A stretch of DNA of 64,000 nt from Streptomyces roseolus (GCF_014649855.1 NZ_BMTV01000035.1:1-64000), one strand, 5' to 3'. Numbered from the stretch's first letter, positions 16,697 through 25,628 are shown. Notes: generated by a model not told the origin, from the sequence alone. Numbers and translations: made by a program.

Positions 16697-16871
16697 GCCG
16701 GGAGGGCACCACGCGGAAACGATCTCGGGCCAGCACATTCCCGAGGATTCCAACGGATGCCGCACACATCACCGCAATGCGCTCCGCCGAAGCGGTGTCC
16801 TCGGCGCGAACGGGCCGGGGTGACGTCCGGGTGACCACCCGGGCACGGCACCGGAGCCCCGAGGAACACCG

Positions 16872-17231
16872 ATGACGGACGACGACGACCGCAGGTCCTC
16901 ACCGGCCGCGCCCGCTTCCCGGGCGGCCCGGCTCTTCCTGGCGGCCGCGGTGGCCGTCGCCGCGCTCGGCCACGCCGCGACCGAGGCCCTGGACACCGGC
17001 AGGACGCCCGAGGGCACCGGAACCGGAACGGCGGTCTCCCCGGCCCCGGCCCTTCCGCCGGAGGACTGCGGCGGCTCCACGGCCGATTTCACGGCGTGCG
17101 GCCCGGACGCCGCGAGATGCGAGCGGCCGGCTCCGCGTCGCGGCGCCCACGGCCTGCCGCCCTCCTCGGACGAGCCCCTCCTGAGAACGACCCTCTGCGC
17201 CGACGGCGGAGCCCCGGACGACGGACCGTAG
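16872..17231 (+). CDS. Small putative membrane-anchored protein
   Basis: This 119-aa predicted protein has an acidic/Arg start (MTDDDDRRSS), one hydrophobic segment (LFLAAAVAVAALG, about 24-36) and a Pro/Gly-rich extracytoplasmic part with four cysteines (EDCGG, TACGP, ARCER, TLCAD). The family is not recognised. Its coding status rests on an intact ATG frame and the plausible membrane anchor. It converges on the sortase gene with 11 nt between them. Confidence 0.5.
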   Translation: MTDDDDRRSSPAAPASRAARLFLAAAVAVAALGHAATEALDTGRTPEGTGTGTAVSPAPALPPEDCGGSTADFTACGPDAARCERPAPRRGAHGLPPSSDEPLLRTTLCADGGAPDDGP

Positions 17232-17242
17232 GAGGCCCGGGT

Positions 17243-17995
17243 TCAGCCGGACCCGGGCGCGGATCCGGGTCCGGCCGCGGGCCGGGTCGTGGTGAGGAGG
17301 CCGATCTTGTCGATCCGGTGCTCGGGATTTCCCTGCGCGTCCCGCCAGAAGTTCCCCGCGGCGTCGTCCTCCGGAGTCGCGCAGGTGGACAGCGTGATCA
17401 TGGCTCGGGTGGGCCGCTCGCCGGGCGCCCCCGGGACCGCGGCCCGCTGCTCGGCGAGGGAACGCGCGGAGCGGAACGAGGTGGTGCGGGTCTCGACGAT
17501 CCGGTACGTGTACGTGGCGCCACCGGCGGTGACGTGCACCAGGTCGCCGACCTCGACCTCGGGCAGGTCGCGAAGCGGCCCTCCGGCCGAGAGCCGGTGC
17601 GCCGTCACCTGGTAGTTGCCTATGTCACCGGGCCCGACGCCACCCTGATCGCCGTACGGGCTGGCCGCGACGCCCCGGTCCTGTATCCGGGTGCCGGCCC
17701 GGTCGTCGGTCTTCCCCTCGTACGGCACGACCCGCAGGTCGGACACCCGGATCGAAGGGATGTCGATCTCGGCGACCCGCGGCCGGGGGCTGGGAGTGGG
17801 TGCGGGGGTGGTACTGGGACTGTGGCTGGGGCTGGGCGGAACGCTGACGGGTCCGGGCTCGGCCGCCTCCGCGACGCGCACCGGCGGGAGAGCGGTGACG
17901 CCGCCGGACGGGGAGGCGGAGGCGCACCCCACGAGCAGGACGAGCACCCCCGTGGCGGCGACGGAGGCGGCGGCAGCACGGCGCGTACGGCCCAT
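17243..17995 (-). CDS. Class E sortase with lipobox-like N-terminus
   Basis: This 250-aa sortase has a catalytic His133 (VTAHR), Cys205 (TLSTC) and Arg227 (NPEHR) in the class E pattern. Sortases cleave a C-terminal sorting signal and attach the protein to the cell wall. The N-terminal hydrophobic stretch ends LLVGC (Cys24), which fits a lipobox, so it may be a lipoprotein and not a plain membrane-anchored enzyme. A Pro/Ser/Thr linker (about 46-72) joins anchor and enzyme. ATG at 17995 is preferred over a GTG at 18019. No sorting substrate with an LAxTG signal is seen next to it. Confidence 0.85.
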   Translation of the reverse strand: MGRTRRAAAASVAATGVLVLLVGCASASPSGGVTALPPVRVAEAAEPGPVSVPPSPSHSPSTTPAPTPSPRPRVAEIDIPSIRVSDLRVVPYEGKTDDRAGTRIQDRGVAASPYGDQGGVGPGDIGNYQVTAHRLSAGGPLRDLPEVEVGDLVHVTAGGATYTYRIVETRTTSFRSARSLAEQRAAVPGAPGERPTRAMITLSTCATPEDDAAGNFWRDAQGNPEHRIDKIGLLTTTRPAAGPGSAPGSG

Positions 17996-18090
17996 GACCG
18001 CACAACAACGGACCGGCACCGCGCATTCCCGCTCTCACCGACGGGGGCGGACCGGCGGGGGACGACGAGGCCGGGAGGGGGTGAACCGCG

Positions 18091-18618
18091 TCAGCCCTCG
18101 ACGGACTCCGCGATCCGCAGGGCGGCCTGGGCGGGGGTGAGGTGCGTGGTGTCGACGACCTCGGCCTCGGCGTGCAGCCAGGTGCGCGCCGCTTCGGCGT
18201 ACGGCTCCAGGTACCGGAGGCGGAACGGGGAGTCGGGGCCGGTGACGGTGTCGCCCGCGATGCGCGCGCGGAGGGTCTCCCGGTCGGCGTGGAGGACGAA
18301 GTGCCGGACGGGGACCCCGTGCCCGGCGAGGCCCGCGCTGATCTCGCGCCAGTACTCCTCGAACAGGACCGTCATGGGGATCACCAGCGTGCCGCCCGTG
18401 TAGGCGAGGACGTGCCGGGCGGTCTCCACCACGAGCGGTCGCCACGGCGGCCAGTGCTGGAAGTTGCTCGTCGCCGGCAGCCCCGGCCTGATGTCCATGA
18501 GCGTCTCGCCGACCTTCTCGGCGTCGAACACCCGTGAGCCCGGCACGAGTTGCCGCACGAGCGCGGCGGTCGTCGTCTTGCCCACGCCGTGGGTGCCGTT
18601 GATCCATGCGATCGTCAT
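18091..18618 (-). CDS. P-loop ATP-binding protein, TmrB-like
   Basis: This 175-aa cytosolic protein starts MTIAWINGTHGVGKTTTA, a P-loop (GTHGVGKT) close to the N-terminus, as in nucleotide/antibiotic kinase-like proteins such as TmrB (tunicamycin resistance). Family-like blocks follow: RVFDAEKVG, GGTLVIPMT, and HADRETLRARIAGD near the C-terminal third. A small-molecule kinase or resistance role is suggested by family, but no substrate can be deduced. It appears to be monocistronic; no relationship to the sortase gene is evident. Confidence 0.75.
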   Translation of the reverse strand: MTIAWINGTHGVGKTTTAALVRQLVPGSRVFDAEKVGETLMDIRPGLPATSNFQHWPPWRPLVVETARHVLAYTGGTLVIPMTVLFEEYWREISAGLAGHGVPVRHFVLHADRETLRARIAGDTVTGPDSPFRLRYLEPYAEAARTWLHAEAEVVDTTHLTPAQAALRIAESVEG

Positions 18619-19025
18619 GGGTCCCGAGGCTAGCGTCGCGCGCTCGCGGCATCGGCGTTTCGGTCGCGCCGGGTCTCCGCAGCGATCCGTGTCCCGCACG
18701 GATCGATGTGCAGGGAACGAACCTCCTTTCGCCTGCCCGCAGGGTTCGAACGCCGTCCGAACCGGATGCGCACGACCCGGGACGCCTCCTCGTCGAGCCG
18801 ACCGACACCCCCGCACCCGGGCCTGGAGGGCGTGTTGCGCCCCCTGTCGTCGCTTCTCTCCTTCTCCCCGCCCACCCGCTCCGCCCGCCCGGCCGGCGAC
18901 CGCCGCGCGCAGACCCCGGATCCGAGGCGGTCCGCATGAGCGGGCGCACCCACCGGGAACCGGTCCCCGACGGCCCCGCGAAACACCGCTGCACGCCCGG
19001 CGATCACGGAGCTAAGGTGCCTGGC
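18619..19025. other. Intergenic region with one inverted repeat
   Basis: This 407-nt stretch lies between divergent genes. It holds a perfect 9-bp inverted repeat CGATCCGTG (18683-18691) / CACGGATCG (18697-18705), which could be an operator for either gene. I see no gene in it. A GGTTCGAAC string near 18743 lacks a tRNA fold. Confidence 0.4.
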
Positions 19026-19841
19026 ATGGACACCGTAACCCTGCGTGGCGTCACCCTCCGGTACGACGACTTCGGGCCGTCGGCGGGACCGCCGGTCCTG
19101 CTGATCCACGGCCACCCCTTCAACCGGACCATGTGGGCGCCCCAGGTCACGGCGCTGACCGCGGCCGGCTACCGGGTCGTCACTCCCGACCTGCGCGGCT
19201 ACGGCCGCAGCGGCGTCACCCCCGGGCAGGTGCTCCTCTCCGACTTCGCCGACGACCTCGCCGCGCTCCTCGACCACCTGGGCATCGAACGGGCGGTGGT
19301 CGGCGGCGTCTCCATGGGCGGTCAGATCGCCATGGAGTTCCACCACCGCCACCCGCGACGCGTGCGCGCCCTCGTCCTGTCCGACACCTCGGCCCCCGCC
19401 GAGACCGACGAGGGCAAGGACGTCCGCAACCGCCTCGCCGACCGGCTCCTCGCCGAAGGGATGGCCGGCTACGCGGACGAGGTGATCGACAGGATGCTCG
19501 CCGCGTACAACGTGACCGCGATGCCGGAGGTCGCCGAGCGCGTCCTGGCGATGATGCGCGCCACCGACCCCCGTGGCGCCGCCGCGGCGCTCCGCGGACG
19601 GGCCGAACGCCGCGACTACCGTGACACGCTGCCCGCCGTCCGCGAGCCGGTGCTGATCATCGTCGGAGCGGACGACGTCTACACCCCCGTCACGGCCGCC
19701 GAGGCGATCCACCACCTCGTCCCCCAGGCCGTCCTGACGGTGATCGACGGCGCCGGCCACCTGCCGGGCGCCGAGCAGCCCGACCTCTTCAACGCGGCGA
19801 TGCTGGACTTCCTGGCCACCCGGGTGGAGGCCCGGGGCTGA
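19026..19841 (+). CDS. Alpha/beta hydrolase
   Basis: This 271-aa cytosolic enzyme has the full alpha/beta hydrolase plan: oxyanion motif HGHPF, nucleophile elbow GVSMGG, acid GADDVYTP and catalytic His in GAGHLPG near the C-terminus. Related proteins include esterases, C-C hydrolases and haloperoxidase-like enzymes, so a precise substrate cannot be given. The start ATG at 19026 follows an AGCTAAGGTG region. No operon partner is evident; a terminator follows. Confidence 0.85.
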   Translation: MDTVTLRGVTLRYDDFGPSAGPPVLLIHGHPFNRTMWAPQVTALTAAGYRVVTPDLRGYGRSGVTPGQVLLSDFADDLAALLDHLGIERAVVGGVSMGGQIAMEFHHRHPRRVRALVLSDTSAPAETDEGKDVRNRLADRLLAEGMAGYADEVIDRMLAAYNVTAMPEVAERVLAMMRATDPRGAAAALRGRAERRDYRDTLPAVREPVLIIVGADDVYTPVTAAEAIHHLVPQAVLTVIDGAGHLPGAEQPDLFNAAMLDFLATRVEARG

Positions 19842-19893
19842 GCCGCGCCCGCTCGGCACGGCACCCCCGCGCGGGGCGCCGCCCGCGGCCGTT

Positions 19894-19921
19894 CCCGGAC
19901 GCCGGCCGAACGGCGTCCGGG
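19894..19921 (+). terminator. Terminator after alpha/beta hydrolase
   Basis: A perfect 10-bp stem (CCCGGACGCC at 19894-19903 with 19912-19921) and 8-nt loop lie about 50 nt past the stop codon. Confidence 0.55.
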
Positions 19922-19976
19922 AGCCTTACCCGATTGGGCGACTGTGCTCCGGCACGTCAGAGGCCAAGATCATCCG

Positions 19977-21140
19977 GTGAGTTCTTCCCTGACGCGCCGC
20001 GCGTGCGCCGTAGCCCTGCTCCTGACCTCGACTCTCGCTCCCGCCGTGGCCGCCGCCCGACCGGGCGACTCCGGGCAAGGGCCGGGGCGCGCCGTGCAGG
20101 CCCGCCTGCTCGGCGAAAAGACCGTTCCGCACAAGCTCCCCTTCGAGGACACCACGGTCGGCGGCCTTTCCGGCATCGACCGCAACCCGTGCACCGGCGA
20201 GTACGTGTTCATCAGCGACGACCGTTCCTACCTCCAGCCCGCCCGCTTCTACACGGCGAAGCTGGACGTGGACGCCGGCGGCGTGCACGCCGTCGACTTC
20301 ACCGGCACCCACCCCTTCCGCCAGCCCGACGGCTCGGTCCACCCGGCCCCGACCGCGGGCGACGGCAAGGCCGTCGACCCGGAGGAGATCAGGGTCGACC
20401 CGCGCAGCTGCGCCTACTGGTGGGCGCAGGAGGGCGACCGGCCCAAGGTGGCCGGTCCGCCGGTCGTCCAGCCGTCGATCCAGTACGCCTCCGCCACCGG
20501 CGACCACCTCGGGCAGCTGAGGCTGCCGGCGAACTACGAGATCACGATGGACGAGCGCGGCCCGCGCCGGAACCAGGCGATCGAGGCGATCACCTTCGGC
20601 TCCCGGGGCAAGGTGGTGACCAGCGCGATCGAAGGCCCGCTCCTCCAGGACGGCCCCGAGCCGGACCCGGAGAACGGCGCGCTGATCCGCGTCACGCAGC
20701 AGAACCGCGCCGGGCGGGTGCTCGGGCAGTTCGCCTACCCGCTGGAGAAGATCTTCGCCGAGAGCGACCCGAACAGCCCCTGGGGGCCGGACACCGGCGT
20801 CCCCTCCATCCTCGCCTTCCCGGACCAGCCCCACCGCTACCTCGTGCTCGAGCGCACCTGGGTCGCCGGCGCGGGCTACAAGATCCGTCTCTTCGACGCC
20901 ACGACGCGCGGGGCGACCGACGTGCGCGAGAAGGACTCGCTGGCCGGGCAGGCCGTGACGCCGATGCGCAAGCGGCTCGTCGCGGACTTCGACACCCTCG
21001 GCCTCTCCGCCGTCGACAACACCGAGGGCATGACGTGGGGCCCGGACCTGCCCTCCGGCGAGCGCCTGCTGATCCTCGTCAGCGACGACAACTTCGCCGA
21101 GGAAGCCATCACCCAGGTGGTGGCGCTCGGCCTCCGCTGA
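19977..21140 (+). CDS. Secreted esterase-like/phytase-like protein
   Basis: This 387-aa secreted protein has a signal peptide (SLTRRACAVALLLTSTLAPAVAA) and a beta-propeller-like domain of the esterase-like activity of phytase family. Typical elements are GGLSGIDRNP near the start of the mature part, EEIRVDP, NQAIEAITF and the closing NTEGMTWGP...LLILVSDDNF. Members are predicted metal-dependent extracellular phosphoesterases, though few are characterised. GTG at 19977 is preferred because it places the signal peptide at the N-terminus. It stands alone with a strong terminator after it. Confidence 0.82.
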   Translation: MSSSLTRRACAVALLLTSTLAPAVAAARPGDSGQGPGRAVQARLLGEKTVPHKLPFEDTTVGGLSGIDRNPCTGEYVFISDDRSYLQPARFYTAKLDVDAGGVHAVDFTGTHPFRQPDGSVHPAPTAGDGKAVDPEEIRVDPRSCAYWWAQEGDRPKVAGPPVVQPSIQYASATGDHLGQLRLPANYEITMDERGPRRNQAIEAITFGSRGKVVTSAIEGPLLQDGPEPDPENGALIRVTQQNRAGRVLGQFAYPLEKIFAESDPNSPWGPDTGVPSILAFPDQPHRYLVLERTWVAGAGYKIRLFDATTRGATDVREKDSLAGQAVTPMRKRLVADFDTLGLSAVDNTEGMTWGPDLPSGERLLILVSDDNFAEEAITQVVALGLR

Positions 21141-21146
21141 CACGAC

Positions 21147-21190
21147 GAAGGGTGCCTGGGGCCGGGGAAATCCCGTACCGGGCACCCTTC
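21147..21190. terminator. Bidirectional terminator, convergent genes
   Basis: A perfect 10-bp stem GAAGGGTGCC (21147-21156) / GGCACCCTTC (21181-21190) with a long GC-rich loop lies between the phytase-like gene and the convergent marR-type gene. It could end both transcripts. Confidence 0.6.
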
Positions 21191-21224
21191 TTCACGTCCG
21201 CGGCGCGCACCGCGCCCGGGCCCG

Positions 21225-21710
21225 TCACCCCTGGCGCTCCGCGGCGAGTTCCGTGTTGAGCGCGTGCAGGAAGGCGGCGACCGTCGTGAGTTCGGCGGGG
21301 GTGAACTTGGCGCGGGCGGTCTCGGTGGCCCGGGCCAGGGGGCTGAAGTACTCGCGTGCCAGGGCACGGGCTTCGGAGTTGTAGACGACGTGGACGACCC
21401 TGCGGTCCGCGCTGTCGCGGACCCGGCTGACGTGGCCCGAGCGTTCCAGCCGGTCGAGGCAGGCGGTGACGGCCCCGGACGTCAGGCCCAGCTCTTCCCT
21501 CAGGCGCGTGGGGGTGACGGGCGCGTCGCCGCCGGCGGAGGAATCCATGATGACGGAGAGGGCGTGGATGTCCGTCGCGTGCAGCCCGTTCTCGTGGGCG
21601 AAGTCCAGGGTGCTCCGGTTCAGCTCCCGGTTGAGCGTGCGGAGCAGGACGGCGTACGCGAACAGGTCGCTCGGCTGGTCGGCGGAGTCCGGCGACGGTG
21701 TGGGCTGCAT
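21225..21710 (-). CDS. MarR-family transcriptional regulator
   Basis: This 161-aa protein has the MarR winged helix: the recognition segment LTSGAVTACLDRLERSG (about 77-93) and the wing RVRDSADRRVVHV. MarR proteins are usually dimeric repressors relieved by small aromatic or toxic compounds. It is divergent from an MMPL exporter with a palindrome between the genes, so it most likely represses itself and that exporter. Confidence 0.9.
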   Translation of the reverse strand: MQPTPSPDSADQPSDLFAYAVLLRTLNRELNRSTLDFAHENGLHATDIHALSVIMDSSAGGDAPVTPTRLREELGLTSGAVTACLDRLERSGHVSRVRDSADRRVVHVVYNSEARALAREYFSPLARATETARAKFTPAELTTVAAFLHALNTELAAERQG

Positions 21711-21729
21711 GGGTCGAGTATAAGATTGT

Positions 21730-21740
21730 TCAATTATTGA
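21730..21740. promoter_or_regulatory. Operator palindrome between marR and MMPL genes
   Basis: TCAATTATTGA is a perfect 5-1-5 palindrome in a short AT-rich patch, 20 nt upstream of the marR-type start and 63 nt before the MMPL start. TATACT read on the minus strand (around 21719-21724) could be the -10 of the regulator gene. The layout fits MarR autorepression. Confidence 0.6.
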
Positions 21741-21802
21741 GATACATTCTCTTTGAGATACCTTTGCTCGTCCCCTCTGCCCCTGCCCCCGTTAGGGAGT
21801 CG

Positions 21803-23881
21803 ATGAACAGCGCGCGCCGACCAGTCCGCTGGCTGGTCCCCCTCGTCCTCGTGGTCGTCTGGCTCGGCCTCGGAGGAGCCTTCGGCTCCTACGCGGGCAA
21901 GCTCGGCGAGGTCTCCACGAACGACCAGGCGGCCTTCTTGCCGCAGAACGCCGAGTCCACGAAGGTCATCACCGAGCAGAAGGCCTTCAGCCGACAGGAA
22001 ATCCCCGTCATCGTCGTCTGGACCGCGACCGACGGCGCCGACGTGACGGAGGCCCAGCAGAAGGCGGCCACCGCCGCCCTGCGGTCGCTGGCGGACACCG
22101 ACGGCGTCGCCGGGGCGCCCTCGCCCGCCTTCCGTTCCGAGGACGGAAAGGCCCTGCAGGGCGTCGTCCCCCTCTCACCCGACCTCGGGGAACGACTCGA
22201 GGCGGTTCTCGACGAGGTCGGGGAGGCGGCGGCCCGGGTGCCGGACGCTCGGGCCCAACTCGCCGGGCCCGCGGCGACCCAGGGCGATCTGGGCGAGGCG
22301 TTCGCGGGAATCGACGGGCTTCTGCTCGGCGTGGCGCTGGCCGCCGTCCTGCTCATCCTCCTGCTCGTCTACCGCAGTGTCCTGCTGCCCTTCCTGATCA
22401 TCATCAGCGCCGTCTTCGCCCTCGGAGTCGCCGGCGCGATCGTGTACGTGCTCGCCGACCACGACGTCGTACGCGTCGACGGCCAGGTCCAGGGCATCCT
22501 GTCCATCCTGGTGATCGGCGCGGCCACCGACTACGCGCTGCTGCTCACCGCCCGCTTCCGCGAGGAGATCGCCGCCGGCCGTGACCGCTTCGCGGCCGCG
22601 TGGGCCGCGACCCGGGGGTCCTTCGGCGCCATCACCGCCAGCGCCGCGACCGTCGCCCTCGGCCTGCTGGCCCTCCTCCTCAGTGATCTGACCAACAACA
22701 GGGCTCTCGGACCCGTCGGGGCGATCGGCGTCGTCTGCGCCGTCCTCACGACCCTCACGTTCCTGCCCGCCGTCCTGGCCCTGATGGGCAGGACCGCGTT
22801 CTGGCCGGCGAAGCCGAAGTCGGCCGACGCCGAGACGGGCGGTCACGGCGTCTGGCGTCGCGTCGCCCACTGGGTCGACGCCCGTCCGCGGCAGCTGTGG
22901 ATCGTCACCACCGCCGTCCTGCTGGTCGGCGCGGCGTTCTTCCCCGCCCTGCAGTCGAAGGGCGTGCCGCTGGACGAGGTCTTCGTCAACGACGCCCCGT
23001 CCGTCGCCGCCCAGCAGACCCTGGGCCGGCACTTCCCCGGCGGCTCCGGCCAGCCCGCGGTCGTCATCACCGACGCCGCGAACCGGAACGCGGTGCGGGA
23101 AGCGGCGGCCACGACGCCCGGAGTGGCCGACGCGCGGGTGACCACCGGCACCCCGGGCGGACCGCCGCTGGTCGTCGACGGGAAGGTCCGCATCGACGCC
23201 ACCCTGGCCGACGCCCCCGACAGCGACGCGGCCAAGCGGACCGTCCAGAAGCTGCGCGAGCGCGTGCACGCCGCCGACGCCGGGGCCCTGGTCGGCGGCT
23301 ACACGGCGCAGCAGTACGACACGCAGCGCACCGCGGAGCACGACAAGAACCTGATCATCCCCGTCGTCCTCGCCATCATCCTCGTCATCCTGGTCGTCCT
23401 CCTCCGCTCCCTGCTCCTGCCCGTCCTCCTCGTCGCCACCGTCGGCCTCAACTACCTGGCGACGCTCGGCATCGCGGGGCTGGTCTTCGAGCACGGCTTC
23501 GGCTTCTCCGGAACGGACGCCTCCGTCCCCCTGTACGGATTCGTCTTCCTCGTGGCCCTCGGAGTCGACTACAACATCTTCCTCATGTCCCGCGTCCGCG
23601 AGGAGACCCTGCGGCTCGGCACCCGGCAGGGCGTGCTGCGCGGGCTCATCGCCACCGGCGGGGTGATCACGTCGGCGGGAGTCGTCCTCGCGGCGACCTT
23701 CGCGGCCCTCATCGTCATCCCGCTCGCCTTCCTGGCCCAGATCGCCTTCATCGTCGCCTTCGGCGTCCTCCTCGACACCATCGTGGTGCGGTCGCTCCTG
23801 GTCCCCGCCCTGGTGCGCGACATCGGCCCCAAGGTCTGGTGGCCGAGCTCACTCGCCCACGAGGCCGCCCCGAAGGCGTAG
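21803..23881 (+). CDS. MMPL/RND-family membrane exporter
   Basis: This 692-aa inner-membrane protein has two repeats, each with one helix, a soluble loop and a cluster of about five helices (the second starts near residue 355). Typical motifs are GAATDYALLLTARFREE in the first half and ALGVDYNIFLMSRVREE in the second, the proton-relay helices of the MMPL family. Relatives export lipids, siderophores or drugs using the proton gradient. ATG at 21803 follows TTAGGGAG. The divergent MarR regulator suggests induction by a toxic substrate. Confidence 0.92.
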   Translation: MNSARRPVRWLVPLVLVVVWLGLGGAFGSYAGKLGEVSTNDQAAFLPQNAESTKVITEQKAFSRQEIPVIVVWTATDGADVTEAQQKAATAALRSLADTDGVAGAPSPAFRSEDGKALQGVVPLSPDLGERLEAVLDEVGEAAARVPDARAQLAGPAATQGDLGEAFAGIDGLLLGVALAAVLLILLLVYRSVLLPFLIIISAVFALGVAGAIVYVLADHDVVRVDGQVQGILSILVIGAATDYALLLTARFREEIAAGRDRFAAAWAATRGSFGAITASAATVALGLLALLLSDLTNNRALGPVGAIGVVCAVLTTLTFLPAVLALMGRTAFWPAKPKSADAETGGHGVWRRVAHWVDARPRQLWIVTTAVLLVGAAFFPALQSKGVPLDEVFVNDAPSVAAQQTLGRHFPGGSGQPAVVITDAANRNAVREAAATTPGVADARVTTGTPGGPPLVVDGKVRIDATLADAPDSDAAKRTVQKLRERVHAADAGALVGGYTAQQYDTQRTAEHDKNLIIPVVLAIILVILVVLLRSLLLPVLLVATVGLNYLATLGIAGLVFEHGFGFSGTDASVPLYGFVFLVALGVDYNIFLMSRVREETLRLGTRQGVLRGLIATGGVITSAGVVLAATFAALIVIPLAFLAQIAFIVAFGVLLDTIVVRSLLVPALVRDIGPKVWWPSSLAHEAAPKA

Positions 23882-23957
23882 CGCGACCGGAGGGAGGCCT
23901 CGAGTACGACGGGCAGGGGGAAGCCCGACCTGCACGCGCCGGTACTGAGCCACCTGC

Positions 23958-23999
23958 CCGACCGCCCTTCCCGCGCACCGCGACGGGGAGGGCGGTCGG
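23958..23999 (+). terminator. Terminator after MMPL gene
   Basis: A 15-bp stem with one G-U wobble (CCGACCGCCCTTCCC at 23958-23972 with 23985-23999) lies about 75 nt past the stop codon. Confidence 0.6.
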
Positions 24000-24077
24000 C
24001 GTCGGCTCCGGTGCCGTCGACCGCGTGCGGGCCGGGGGAAGGCGTGAACGTCGTGGAGGGGATGCGGAGAGGGTTTT

Positions 24078-24177
24078 GAGAAACCTTGTTGAACAACGAC
24101 TTGTCATGGACTGGACTTGATTTGCTCCTGCCAATCCACACAAGGTTCTCTCGAACGTTTGACGCCCCACACGTCAA
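24078..24177 (+). promoter_or_regulatory. Inverted repeats upstream of subtilase gene
   Basis: The 317-nt gap before the subtilase has an AT-richer patch with GAGAAACCTTGT (24078-24089) facing ACAAGGTTCTC (24140-24150), matching with one base missing. It also has the 6-7-6 palindrome TTGACG...CGTCAA (24159-24177), 21 nt before the start codon. These look like operators of a regulated protease promoter. I cannot place -35/-10 boxes with certainty. Confidence 0.4.
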
Positions 24178-24198
24178 CACGAGGAGAGATCTCCCTTC

Positions 24199-25398
24199 AT
24201 GGCAACTCACAAGCGATCCCGCGGCCTTCGCCACGCGGCCATAGTCACAGGTGTGGCGGGCTCCGCCGCCGCGGCGCTCTTCGCCGCCAACCTCGCCGGC
24301 GCCTCCGCTCCCGCCGAGGGAACCGTGCACGGACTCGGCGCACCCGGCGCCGTCGACGGCAGCTTCGTCGTCATCCTCGACGCATCCGCGAACAAGGAAG
24401 CGCTGGCGAAGAAGTACGGTGGCACGCTCGACCGCGCCTACGGCTCGGAGGTCAACGGCTTCTCCGCCTCCGGCCTCACGGTCCAGGAGGCGAAGCGGCT
24501 CGCGGCCGACCCCGCCGTCGGAACGGTCGTCCAGAACAAGCGCTTCACCATCAACGAGACCCAGGAGAAGCCCCCGTCCTGGGGTCTCGACCGGATCGAC
24601 CAGGCCGACACCGCCGGCGACGAGAAGTACACGTACCCCGACGGCGGCGGGGAGGGCGTGACGGCGTACGTGATCGACACCGGGGTCCGGGTCTCGCACC
24701 AGGACTTCGGCGGCCGGGCGAGCCACGGCTTCGACGCCGTCGACAACGACGCATCGGCCGACGACGGCAACGGCCACGGCACCCACGTCGCCGGAACCAT
24801 CGCCGGCACCTCCCACGGCGTCGCCAAGAAGGCCAGGATCGTGGCCGTCCGCGTCCTGGACGACAACGGATCCGGCACCACCGAACAGGTCGTCGCCGGC
24901 ATCGACTGGGTGACGAAGAACCACACCGGGCCCTCCGTCGCCAACATGAGCCTCGGCGGCGGCGCCGACGAAGCGCTCGACGCGGCGGTCCAGCGCGCCA
25001 TCGCCGCCGGCATCACCTTCGCGGTCGCCGCCGGCAACGAGTCCTCCGACGCCGGTCAGGGCTCGCCGTCCAGGGTCCCCGAAGCCCTCACCGTCGCGTC
25101 CAGCACCAAGGACGACGAGCAGTCCGACTTCTCGAACTTCGGCGCGGTGGTGGACGTCTACGCCCCCGGCTCCGAGATCACCTCCGCGTGGAACGGCGGC
25201 GACACCGAGGTCAAGACGATCTCCGGTACGTCCATGGCCGCACCCCACGTCGCCGGCGCCGCGGCCCTCCACCTGGCCGCCCATCCGGCGGCGACCCCGG
25301 CCGACACGGCCGCCGCCCTCACCGGAGCGGCCACGGCCGACGCCATCAAGAACCCCACCTCCGGCACCGTCAACAAGCTCCTGAAGATCACCCCCTGA
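24199..25398 (+). CDS. Secreted subtilisin-like serine protease (S8)
   Basis: This 399-aa exported protease has a signal peptide (about 1-36), an I9 propeptide (SFVVILDASANKEAL onward) and a proteinase K-like domain. The triad is Asp160 (DTGV), His193 (NGHGTH) and Ser345 (GTSMAAPH), with oxyanion Asn280. It is similar in layout to the subtilase at 15482-16696 but has far fewer cysteines. The ATG follows GAGGAGAGA. A hairpin terminator follows, so it is a single-gene unit. Confidence 0.94.
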   Translation: MATHKRSRGLRHAAIVTGVAGSAAAALFAANLAGASAPAEGTVHGLGAPGAVDGSFVVILDASANKEALAKKYGGTLDRAYGSEVNGFSASGLTVQEAKRLAADPAVGTVVQNKRFTINETQEKPPSWGLDRIDQADTAGDEKYTYPDGGGEGVTAYVIDTGVRVSHQDFGGRASHGFDAVDNDASADDGNGHGTHVAGTIAGTSHGVAKKARIVAVRVLDDNGSGTTEQVVAGIDWVTKNHTGPSVANMSLGGGADEALDAAVQRAIAAGITFAVAAGNESSDAGQGSPSRVPEALTVASSTKDDEQSDFSNFGAVVDVYAPGSEITSAWNGGDTEVKTISGTSMAAPHVAGAAALHLAAHPAATPADTAAALTGAATADAIKNPTSGTVNKLLKITP

Positions 25399-25421
25399 CC
25401 CACCCCGCTTCCCGCTGCGCG

Positions 25422-25449
25422 ACGGCCCCCTTCTCCCGGAGGGGGCCGT
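25422..25449 (+). terminator. Terminator after subtilase
   Basis: A perfect 9-bp stem ACGGCCCCC (25422-25430) / GGGGGCCGT (25441-25449) is followed by TCGTCG, 24 nt past the stop codon. Confidence 0.65.
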
Positions 25450-25470
25450 TCGTCGTCCCCGCGACACCAG

Positions 25471-25549
25471 GTCTTTGTCCCGACAGTGGAAGAAGTCCCG
25501 CCTGTTTCCTGCGCAAGTAGTTCCCAGGCCGGTGGAGCGCTGCTACGTT
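25471..25549 (+). promoter_or_regulatory. ROK gene promoter, copy A of shared operator
   Basis: GTCTTTGTCC (25471-25480) followed by CGAC gives the small palindrome TGTC-CC-GACA. CTGCGCAAG lies at 25509-25517, then TTCCCA (-35, 25521-25526), 17 bp, and TACGTT (-10, 25544-25549). The same blocks recur at identical spacing at 33224-33302. The elements upstream of -35 are probably regulator sites, most simply for the ROK protein encoded just downstream. Confidence 0.7.
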
Positions 25550-25628
25550 CCTCTCGAAAGCCCGACGGATCGGCCGCCGCGCACAGGCAATCGGGCCCCC
25601 AGCCGGAGGCGGGGGAGGGGAGGGATTC

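Noticed and set aside
18742..18751. GGGTTCGAAC string resembling a tRNA T-loop
   Set aside because: The flanking bases do not form a T-stem and no acceptor or anticodon stem can be drawn.
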